Below, one piece after another: positions 25,701 through 37,700 of a stretch of DNA of 64,000 bases (the first letter of the stretch is position 1; every line of letters starts with the position of its first letter). A program made the translations under genes and the position numbers. The DNA is from Tanytarsus gracilentus (taxonomy: Eukaryota; Arthropoda; Insecta; Diptera; Chironomidae). The DNA lies in contig JAXRKN010000033.1 in NCBI GenBank assembly GCA_038502055.1, positions 930,001 through 994,000 on the forward strand, read 5' to 3'. The notes under the pieces were generated by a model that had not been told where the DNA came from, made no database searches, and worked only from the letters and a program-made list of their open reading frames with translations.

Positions 25701-28700
25701 TGTTATTTTTGGCGGAAGAAGAAATATTTTTTGCTGATCGCATGCACACGAGTCGTGACTACCATGGCCATGACCGAAAGAGAGATTTTTTTCTAAAGAA
25801 TACTTTATTATCGTCCCATCTTGCGTTCACCTCATTTTACGATCGCTTTCCTCATTTCGAAGTTAAGCCCGAATCGAGTGCGGCATTGTGACTAGATATA
25901 AAAGCGGAGGTGGGTATTGTTGAGGACGGATAATTACACCTCGTCGGAGTGCTCAGGTACATTTGTTACTTTTTTTTCTCTCTTCTCACTGTTTTAATCC
26001 TCACACTCCGCCATGGCAATAACATCGTCATCGGATGTTGTACGTTCATTTGCCCCCAAACCATCGACTTTGGGTTTGCTGTGTACACGAGTTCTCTTTA
26101 ATTTTATCCCTCGTTGGTGAGGAGAAAATTCCAGACAAAAAGTTTGAAAAAGTTATTACAAAAATTTTCAGATTTTTTTTGGGAAAATCTTTACAAACTT
26201 TCTTTTAAAAAAAATTCAACAAGATTTTGAAAAATAAAGCACTGAAAATTTTGCAAATTACTCTATCAAAAAATTCATCTCAAAATTTTGTATGAAAACT
26301 TTTGGGACCACAATCGCAAAAACTCGACTTTCAATGCTAAATTCACTTTTTCCAAATAGCAAGTGCTCCATTGAGATGTGCGAGGTGATAAAGATAGAGG
26401 CGGAAATGAGAGGGAAAAGCAGGCACGAAGCAAAGAGTCTATTGAACATTAATAATAAATGCGAATGAATTCCATGCTACACATACAATTTTCTAGAGTG
26501 GATACTCTTGCACACTCTCGAGAGGAGAAAAATATCTATTCAATGTGGATTCATGTCATGATGATTTTGTTTTATAGCGGGTTGGGGGAATGCCTATGGT
26601 ACCATGAAAAGAAGAAGATATGTGCAGCACGATAGAAGAGCATCTAAATGAAAGGATAAGAGCATCGCAAAAAGAGCTACTGACTGAGAGCATTTAACAT
26701 ACTTCAAAAATTCATGTTTGTGTGGCTTTTTTACTCTTTCTTTACTCTTGTCTCACTCACACTTGAGATTAAGACTCTTTTAGAAAATGCTTGCATTTTT
26801 ATCAAGATAGAAAAATTTAACGGATTTTTTAAATTTAATATTTAACTAGAAATATTTTAAAGGTTGCAGAATTTCTCATTTAACCCGAAGAGCAAGGCGA
26901 GAAAAAATTAAGTTGAAAATAATTTTATCTTCATCATCTTGCAAATTTCATCTCTCGACGCTCGCATGTGATTGTTGTTTGCAGCGCTTATAATAAATTG
27001 AAATTTAATGGGGAAAAAAGATCTTTCTCGCTCTCTTCTTTGTAATTTTTCAACACACTCTTTTTCCTCCGCAACGATATATTTACGAGGAAGGAAGCTT
27101 TTCTGAGCATGGCGGCACATGAGCACGTAAAAGAGAGACAGCGAAATAAACACCGAATTTATTGTTCATTTTAACTTTTCCTGCTGCTTTCGCAATATCT
27201 TTTAATTTTTTCCTTACGGCTTTTGATTCCCACATGGCTGAATCATATTAAAGCAGAAGTTCAAAAAGCTCGTGAAGTTTAAAAAACGTAAAAAACTGCT
27301 TCTATAAAATTTCCTCGCAATTTTCATTGACAATTGCTTTAAACCAGAAATTTTCACGCGCTCCTAATTAAATTTTCAATTTGAGCTGAAAATTCATAAA
27401 ATAAATTAACACAAAATTTTAATCTCGCTCGAAAATTTGAAGTTTTATATTTAATTCCCTAATTAAATTTCTAACGCTTTGCTTTACACGATGAGCATTA
27501 GATTGTTCCCAAATTTTCTATCACCGCACACACACACACGAGATCTCTAATCCTACAGTTTAGTTAATAAAGAGGAGCAAAAACTTTTTCTTTCTCTCTC
27601 GACAAGAAAGGGATGTGGGTGACATTGTTCGAGATTTTTGGTGTCTTATGTGCGTGTGATATACGCGATGTGAGCTTAAATGGATTTCTTACCATTCCAC
27701 ATAGTTAATGTTTTGTATAAATTTTCTCATTCTCTCAGTCTCGTGCCGTAAATTCAATTATTTCCCTTCCATTCCGCTTCGAAACTCAATTTAGGTGTAT
27801 TTACTCAATGATTTGCCACATTATACCTCATGGTATCTCACATTTAGATTTTAATGATGATTGACATTATTTGAAGCCTCGCATATGTGTAAACTATATT
27901 TCCAATCATAATTCCTCGCTTCATAAAACGATTTAATTTAATGTTTTTTCCATTCGATTAGAGATGAAATTTGTGAAGACAATGTACGTTATTATTAATT
28001 ATTGATGGTGTTCGCTTTGTGAACTTGTCAAACGCACGCATACATCATGGTGATATCCAATTGCCTTTTTCACTGTTCACTGCATTCATCAATGAATCAT
28101 TAACAATGAAAAGTGAACAAAATTTGAGATATATATTTTTAATTACGAAATGGGAAATTAATAAAAAAAAGTTGATGGTAAAATTTTAATTAAAGTGTTT
28201 AAGTAATTACCAGTTTTGTCTAAAAACGAGTAGAATAGAAAAATTTAGAGAAATTGAATTTAAATTTTTTTTCTCCTTAATATGCTTGAATTAATTTTAA
28301 AACCTTGATGATTTTAAAAATTAATTTTTGTCAAAAAAATTATAAATCGGTATAGACTTAAAATTACAATTTGATCCCTCGATAATCCTTTATATATTTT
28401 AAGCCCTGCTTATTGTAACCTACATATTTTTTTAATCGATATCCATTCATTAATTTTTTTCCATTAAAAAAAGCTGAAAATGATATTTGATGTGAAGTCA
28501 CGAATTGGCGTTGAGAGTCGAATTGCATGCAATATCCATTGTTGTGTTTTTGTTATTGCCAACAATTAAAATGCAGTTCCGTAATTGAAAAATTTATGAA
28601 AAATTCATGTGCTAAGAGGGCGGGATACGAGTGTGATTTTAACAATGAATAAATTCTGAAATGCAGCTGTCACGTTTTGGTGTTGGAACAAAAAGTTCCT

Positions 28701-31700
28701 TTCACAAAATAAATTTATGCTCGCATGCTGTCGAAGAAATCAATTTTGTCGGATTTTAGCAAATTAACCTTATCATTCAATGAACTGATATAAACAACAC
28801 AGAACGACATTCTCGCATTGCATTTTATGGGCCAGCACTCTCGATAATGATTTCAGAATTTCAAGCAATTTAATTTAATAATCCCAGAAATGGGTATGAG
28901 GGTAGGATATGTATCCGGTGTGAATGTATTTATAATGATATTTGCCAATTTTCTCTCATCCCCATTCCACAACTCAGGATTTTATCTCATGGAAATTTAA
29001 TCGAATGAAGGTATGCAATTAGCAAGATGGCTTTTTGCACGAGAACTCTCGTTTCACTATTGTTGACCAAAAAAGATCTCTCTACACCACAAACCGTACA
29101 GAAGAGAATTGTGTCAGGTTTTTAAAATTTAATGAAAGCAGAAATTGTCTCTTGAATTTTTTGCGATTGAATTTATTCAACTTCAAAAAAATTTTTAAGA
29201 AATTTTCAAATACAAAAACTTTTAAAGTAAATTTCCTCCCTTAATTTTTGAATTACCCTTTTAATCTACCAAGCATCTCCATCATAATAAGATTTTTATA
29301 AATTGAGCACCTGAGAGTATTTCATAAAAAATTCCTTTCCTCATTCTTTTGTATAAACTCCATAAAAGTGAAGGAAATTTGTTCATCATAATGTTTTCTC
29401 CTTTTATGTGTGTGCGCCGAGGATAAAAATCAGGTCGTTTCCATTGCACAATGGAGAAAAGACTTTCTGAAAAAGCATCTGGGTGAAGTTTATTAAATGA
29501 AATGAAAGGCACACACCGAAAAAACTCTCCCGACTTCATCTAATCCACTTATTTTCAACCCATGCTCGATTCAAACGACACACACCGGTGTGAGTTCATT
29601 GGAAACTGCTTGAGGTGTGTAGTGGAGCAGCAAAAATCGATTTCTAATCAAAATGATTTTCTATTGATATTAAATTTGTCACCCGGATGAATGAAATCGA
29701 GAAAGAGGGTGCAGAGAAAGTGAGACGGAAAATTTGAATTCATCTTATTGTCTTTGACTAACGTTCACTGCTACTCTAACGGTATTTAGACACAAAAAAT
29801 TAGGGTGGACACTTTTGAATTAATTAATTATTTTATTGCGAGTTTCTTCAGTGATTAAAAAAAATATTAAATAATTTACTCAAGATTGCACACCCTCGAC
29901 TTCAATTATCGAGCATTTATCTTCCTAAACTTAATAAACGCCATCAATAAATATTGTCAGCCTATTCATATTGCTTCTAATAAATATATTTTATGTTCAC
30001 CTCTCGCTTCATGTTCAACCCCATCCACCTCTAGATATCTTTATTCGATGTACCGAGACAGCTTAGATGTGCAAAGCTCAAGGAGAAAAAGTTGATTGGA
30101 TATATTTTATGCTTTTCGATAGCTTCCATCGACTGGTTATCTCTTGATATTATATTATGCTCGTAATAATGTTATGAGCTTGAGATAAAGGCCTAGGGAT
30201 CGAAAGCTTTGAGATTAAAAAGCTTTCAAATATTAAGTAAAGTTTTAAAATTTTATCACACATTAAAGTTTAAAAAATTTTATATTTAAATCTTAAATTT
30301 TTCATCCCTTGTTCAATATTACACCATTCTGCAGCTTTCTTCTCTAATACGTTTTTAATTTTCATCCTTTGGCTGTTACTACACTGTTGCTGATCTTCGC
30401 CCATTTATACGAATATATTTCGCTTTTCGACATGCAACCTTTATCCTCATCCATAAAACCTTTAACGTAATTTTATCGAAAAAAGGATCTAGTCCATTTA
30501 TTACAGCAATCCTCTAATTAAGTGATGTGTAAGTGGATTATAGAATTATCCTCCTTTTTAAAGTCGTGTGCTTACACTTAAACTCGATTGTAATTCGAAC
30601 ATAAATTTTTCTCTAAAATTAAATTTTAATCCCCGAAGAATTTGTTATTAATGAACATTTAATGGCTAGGGAAAATTAGAAAATAAACCAAAAATTTAAT
30701 AAATGGATCATCAAATTTTTAAACTCTCATTTAATTCAACTCTCAAGAAATTTAAATTTTATTTTTATTTCAATCGTCATATTTTACATCATAATACGAA
30801 TCTGTGATTATTAAAGCGAACAAACTCATTAAAATTAAACAAATAAATTCTTCTGGCATGCTGTAAAATAGTTCAATTTTTCTCTGATAGTTGTTGATCA
30901 ACTGCCAAAGTCCATTCTCGATATAGATTCTCAGAAATGATGCTAAGCCAATGTCAATGAGGATGTAGAAAATCATCGGTCTCATATTTTTGTAGCGCTT
31001 GAATATCAATCCGTTGATCAACATAAGCGATGCGATTAAATGTAAGATGAAGTAAGCCATCAAGTTTACATTAATCAGTCGAAAAGCCATGAACATTTTT
31101 TCATCTTCTTGTTCTGGGTTTTCTTTATCACGAAAAAAATATTTTAAGCACTCAAGCATCTTACGAACATTTTTTTTCTTGATATCATCCAATGATGTCG
31201 ATAATAAATTATAGATCGTTGTGGTTATGATGAAAATATTGAAAAGTGTAAGAAGTGATCCGATCGTGAATGAAGCGATTTTAATATGAATTTTGAGTTG
31301 AGATTTTTCCATGTTTGGTGTTAATTTTTTTAGGAATAAATAATTTAAGATTTCTATGATTCGAAAATATTTTTAATTCTTGCGAATTTATTCAAAAATA
31401 ACTTTTACATTAATTTTTTTAGTCTGTTTATGTTTAGCGTCATTGTAAGAGCTGATGACAATAATCGCAAGAACACTCCAAATTACAGGCAGCACCATTT
31501 CATTTGGGAAATCCACAAGTATCTCCATTTTTGTTTCGTAATGATTGATTAAGTTCCAAAAATCATTTCGAAGATAAACGCTTAAATATTTCGCAATTCC
31601 AATGTCCATCACCATAAAGAAAGTCATTAATCTCATAAACTTGCAATTCTTAATGTGAACTCCATACAGAAAGCTCAATGATGCTGCTAAATGTACGATG

Positions 31701-34700
31701 AAATAAACAAGAATGCCAACATTGATTGTCACGATAGAGTTGAACATTTTTCTGACGTCATCGTAGTGAATTCTTGTGTCATTTAAACTGGCTTGCAAAC
31801 ACTCGGTTAATTGTGGCTGATACTTGTACTGGATACTCTCGAGCGATGTTGAGAACAACAGGGTAACGAGTGATCTATGAACTAAAACTGCATCAAAGAC
31901 CAAGTGAAATAAACCAACAGCAATTGCTGCGTAATTTATTAACTTTTGATGTTCAATCAACATTTTTAGAAATTTTAAGATTGCTGAAACTTGAAGATTG
32001 ACAGAAAAAATATTTCTGCAGCAGCCAAATTAACTCAATCAATTTATTTATTTTTCACCCTTATTTTTTTTATAAAGAAAAAACTTTTTTCTCTTCACGT
32101 GATGAAAACTCTCTCAAACCCAACCAAGGCAAAAAAAGGTATATACTGAAAAGTGATGATAAAAGGAAGATTTTTCATTTCGACTGAGTCAGTTATAAAA
32201 AATACTCTTTTTATCATCACTACCCTCAAATAAAAAAGGGGACACGAAATTCTCGGGTTAATTTAATTAAAATGTTGAAATATAAAGAGAGAGAGGGGAT
32301 ATAAAGGAAGTGGAGGTAAAATACTGTAAATGGTCACATGACCACAGCAGAGAAGTTAAACCAGAAAAAACTTTATTGCAATTGGATTTTTATAACTTCT
32401 CTGTTACTGTCACAAGAGAATGTAGAACATGAGAAAGTGATCATAAATATGAAAAGAACTGCTTTTGAAATTCACAACACAAGAAGAAAATTTCCATAAT
32501 TTCCTTGGGAATAAATTGAAAAATCTTTCCTGAGAAAGGTTCATTTATGAAAATTAAATAAAAATAAATTAGGAAAGGTTCTCTAAGTTTGTTTTTTGAG
32601 GTATTTTAGGGAAGTTTGATTTACCTTAAAATAAAATTTCAATGGACATCGCTTCGTAAAATTAATAAAACTTTTAACAAACTTTTCGGCATTTTTAGTA
32701 AATTGCTAACTTCATCCAAGTATTTTTTCTGAATGAAATTCCGAGACCTTAAAAAAAGGAGTTCATTGCTTTTAAACATGACCACACATTTATGCTTGAA
32801 AATCCTTTTCGCCTTTAATCCTATTCACTTTAACCTTATTCATAAATAATTTCTTGCCTGTCATATCTCGGTTGGTGTATATATGCCAAAGAGGATCGTA
32901 AAAACCTCACACATTTTTGAATACGCATTCGAATTATAAGTGTAGAAATTTCAATTTTTTATTACCACCCCTGTTTGGCATTTTATGATGGGGAATTTTC
33001 TCGTTCGCCCCACATTTTGCAACAATACTTTATAAGGATTTATGTGTCTAGTGCTTCAGTGTGCTCGCTTCATAGCTTCCTCATGCATTATGCAGCGACT
33101 GAAATTAAATTGAAATCCTGCAGGCAACGCGAGGCGAGGGAAAAGAGCTTATCGTCATAGCAGTCATTAATGTCCTTTGACCTCCTTCACCATAATTCTT
33201 TTCTATTGACATTTTTCTTCCACCAGAAGCCTTGCAAACTCACCTCTTTGCGTCTCAATTAATTTGTCGCTTTTTCATTAAAATGTAAGTGAAGCTCACT
33301 GTTCTATCTGACTTGCGGGAAGTCAAAAGACAAAGCAAGTTCTTAATGATGTAATTTAATATTTCATTATGTTCATTCTCCCCGAAAAAAAAACGTAAAG
33401 CATGGTTCTCATTTATTTAAACATTTCATTCAATTCTTGCCTCATTAGTTAATTTTTTTGGTGTTAAGAAATTTATGGGAGTCGAAATGAAAATGTTAAA
33501 AATTAAGGAATGAAAGAATTATTCATTATATCACAGCTGGTGATTACATTTTAAATTTAATCTTTTTTAAATATAATAAAAAATCAATTTAATAATTTTT
33601 TAATCCTAGAATTTAAATTTATATCCTCATATTCTTAAAGATGCTTAAAATTTTAAAACCAGTCCATTAAATTTTTATCCTTCCCTAAACTACGCAACAC
33701 TTAAATGTAAAACCCTAATTAACAAGTTTGAAACTTTTCGTAAACATATTCCGACAACTCTTTTAAATATGTCTAGTTCATGAATGTAAAACTTTCGAGC
33801 ACCCCGAAAACAGTTTGAAATTACCTTGAGCTCTCGAAGCACGCTTCAAATTACTCTTTTGCTGTCACTCACACATTTTCGTGAGCTAGGTGGAGTAAAA
33901 AATTAATTAACGTCGGTGTTTTCTGGAAAAAAAAAGAAGATTTTTTGTGTTTTGACACGAATTTTTCAACAAAAACATCATAAACAACGATGAGTGATGA
34001 TCTGATAAACAGCTGTAAAAATTATTCTCGTGAATTCTTAATTGTGTAAGTAGCGTTACGGTGGTTGAGCATAAGGATCGTCGAGGGTGCAATGCTGACC
34101 ATATTTCATTCACAAATTAAAATACCGCATATACATGGAGGATGAAAAGAGAAAACAATTTAATTGCCTTTCACTCCGCAACAGATATTCGGAGCAATTG
34201 TCGTAAAAACTATCAAGTCATAAAAAATATTTTTGGCTTCTGTCGCAATCGAAAGAAAATTTCCTGTAACTTTTTCATGTCCTCTGTTAATGTCGTAAAA
34301 AGTTGAAAAAACTTTTGAAAAAAATCTTTAAAATTTAACGACATTAAAGATTACCTAAATAAAGTCAAAATTATTTTTGGCATCACTTTCTTAACTTTCA
34401 GAAAACTTTTATAATTATAATCACAACTCAAAACAAACTTCATTCCCCGAAGTGAATTAAACGAAACAAAAAAAACTTTTTTTATGACACCGCCAACAAA
34501 TACGAAAATAACAAATAAATGAATTCCAATGAAGGAAAATGAAAGCATTGCAATAATCGGACGAGACTGAATCCACCGATTAAACATGGGGAGAAATTGG
34601 CATTGTTTTATGGTGATTTGTTTGTTTTTCTTCCTCGACTCATGGACAATTGTTTTTAGTGATTGGATGTGGTTCAAGTATACAAACAATGAAAATGTTT

Positions 34701-37700
34701 CATATAATCCTAAAGGATTAAAGAATTGCTTGAAATTTTTAATAACGTTAAAAAATATTAAACCCATAAAAAACTACGTTTTCAATCGAATTTTCAACAA
34801 CTTTGTATCCCCGTAAAAAATTGCCCCTCCAAAAAAAATTGCTGAAATAACAACAATTCCATTCACTGTTGATGTCTTTCAACAATTTTATGTATGCAGC
34901 ACATAAAAATAAATGAATTTATGCAATGTGTGCTCTGGCAAGAGCGTAAAGAAGAAATCATTTCAACACTCATTGTGTAATCATCATTTTTTGCATTTTT
35001 ATTGCGTATTTGGTGCTTTGTATAGTCATTCACAAATTTCCCAAATGAGAATACGATTTTCGTATTCCATCGGATTAAAATTTGCACACACAACCAAGAA
35101 AGTCGAAGGGGAGCGAGAGAAATAAAAAAGGAAAACTTTTTCTACTGCTTCTCTTGTGCGGTTTTTCCAATTCTTGTTTGTAGACAGAACACGTTAGTGA
35201 GAGAGTGAGATGAAGATGTGAAATAAAGTTGTATGTAATGATCTCCTTTACTGCTTATCGATTATCCACCATGTGGCTCCACATCACATGAAAGTTGGTT
35301 ATAATATTAAGTTGTTCTTCGAATATGTCGCATTTTTTTAAAAAAAATGTTTCAAAACCCACACGTGGGTGTTGCCGTGTAACCCACTTGTAACAGATCA
35401 GTATTGGCTTCCCCTTTGGCTTCCCCTTCTGGCCTCTCCTTTTGGCTTCCCAAAAATGGCTTCCCAAAATGGCTTCCCAAAATGGCTTCCCAAAAATGGC
35501 TTCTCAAAAATGGCTTCGCAAAATGGCTTCCCAAAATGGCTTCCTAAAAATTTCTTCCCAAATTGGCTTCCCAAAATGGCTTCCCAAAATGGCTTCCCAA
35601 AATGGCTTCCCACTGTGTTTCATTTTCCACTATGTTCCATTATCCATTGTGTTCCATTTTCCATTGTGTTCCATTTTCCATTGTGTTTCATTTTCCATTG
35701 TGTTTCATTTTCCATTGTGTTTCATTTTCCACTGTGTTCCATTTTCTATTGTGTTTCATTTTCCATTGTGTTCCATTTTCCATTGCGTTCCGTTTTCCAT
35801 TGTGTTCCATTTTCCATTGTGTTTCATTTTCCATTGTGTTCCATTTTCCATTGTGTTCCATTTTCCATTGCGTTCCGTTTTCAATTACGAGTTCAATGAG
35901 GTACATGAAGCCATACTTCTAAAAAATGGACATTAGTGGCATTCCTTGGACACTCCTGGCCGGCCGTGACGGCCATTCTTCAAAAATCATCAATGCTAAT
36001 CAATTCCTGATGCAATTACGAGTTCAACGAGGTACATGAAGCCATACTTTTAAAAAATGGACATTAGGGGCACTACTGGCCGGCCGTGATGGACATTGGT
36101 GGCACTCTTGGATGGCCATGATAGACATTCCTCAAATATCATCAATGCCTTTCGATTCCTGATACAAATACGAGTTCAACGACATACATGAAGCCATATA
36201 ACAGGAAATTTGTATGAAAAATGGCATTTAGGGCTGTCCATGGCACGACCTGTGGTCATGACCCTCATAATTCCTAAAATGGCCGAATCTAAATTCATAG
36301 ACCTACCATTTGGCGAAAACTAGAAGTCTCTAGCTATCTCAGGAGCCGAGATCTCGATGGAACAGACAGACAGACGGACGGACGGACGGACGGACGGACG
36401 GAAATAGGCGCATATAAGTGTTACACCACTTCGTGGGTTACACTAAAAAATATTTTTTATCCATCCTTTGATAATCACTTTTTGGTACCTTATTTTTGAA
36501 ATTTCAAATTACGTTATATTTTTCATGGGAATTTTCATAACGTACTTTTTTAATTTAAAAATAAGGTAACAAAAAATTAATTATTAAAGTCGAAAAAACT
36601 TTTTTGAAAATTCCACAATTTGAATTTTTGACGTTAAATTTTAACAAAAATTGACTCAAAAATATTTTAAAACAGCTTTTTCAGCAATCCACACTAGAGC
36701 ACTACAATGTCCAAAAGGTTAAGGAACTTAAACTAGAAATATCTTTAGGGAGGAAAACATGCACGCAAAAAAAACTTTACAAAAAGAAAATTTTTATCGC
36801 ACAATGACAATTTCATACCGAATGTCAAGAAGTAATTTCCTTTTCACTCCCAAAGCGATCTAATCGTTTAGAATTCGGCATTTCTAGGGGAGGTCAAATT
36901 TCTCATTTTCCTATCAGTCCCCTAAGATTTGCTTTGCAAAGAAATTTAATGTATTTGAAATTATTTCACGCATCGTCGACACGCATCGGCATGGCACACA
37001 AATCATAAATATTTACACATAATTTCACTGCTACGGTAAGAAAAACATCCCTTGATTGCCATCGGTGGCATCGCTTTGGGAATTTTCTGCGTTAGATTTT
37101 TTCTCTTTCGGTTGAGTCGATAAAGATTAAATGACTTAGAAAATATTTGAATATGGCGGTGAGGGAAAAGAGATAATGACTCGCTTGTGAGTGCTTTTTT
37201 GCCTTCCACTAATGATAGGATTTCGACCTTGATATTCTATGGTGTGGAAAATGTCCCCCGGATTTAATACTCAGCAGAGCTTTAATTAACCACTCGAGAG
37301 CAATTAAGCACCTTTTGTCTCTATTCGTATTTTGCTTGCTAATGGACGAAATTGAAACTTTTTTTACAAAGAGTCTTCCTCGTAATTACATCCTGATTCA
37401 ATTATAGCTGTTATTTATCGGAAATATCTTGCGAGTTTGTTTTCTTATGGGATAATAAAATTTACATATTTCGGAGGTGGGTCAAGGGATGGAAATTTTA
37501 TGTAAATAATTTAATTCGAGCTGCGTAAAATTATTTCTTAATTTTTCCATCCATTGTTTAATTATTTTTTGTATCTCCATTCATTCTCCCCTAGTTATTT
37601 TATCGTTGTCAGCGTTCTGCTCCCAAATGGATAATTTTCAGCATAATTTCTAATTCACCCTCAGTTCAATTCACAGTGACAAAAGAAGTTGTTTAAAATT

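Larger units (their letters stand above)
35341..36449 (+). repeat. Composite tandem-repeat element, copy 1
   Basis: About 1.1 kb sharing both ends and internal parts with an inverted copy at 44.4-45.1 kb. The left end is ATGTTTCAAAACCCACACGT, the right end GTGGGTTACACTAAAAA. Inside, GTGTAACCCAC (35377-35387) and GTGGGTTACAC (36433-36443) form a perfect 11-bp inverted pair. Between them lie four repeat systems: a 13-14-bp array, a 17-bp array, two to three copies of a 130-155-bp unit and a CGGA microsatellite. There is no transposase or reverse transcriptase frame. Shared ends at two loci imply a mobile, probably non-autonomous element; no target duplication is clear and the class is unknown. 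Confidence 0.7.

Noticed and set aside
35369..35936. Several long overlapping open frames on both strands (up to 176 codons)
   Set aside because: They are translations of the 13-14-bp and 17-bp minisatellites. All frames stay open because of the repeat units, and they have no gene-like composition.
35443..36401. CRISPR-like regular repeats
   Set aside because: The arrays are contiguous tandem repeats without unique spacers, in a eukaryotic genome.
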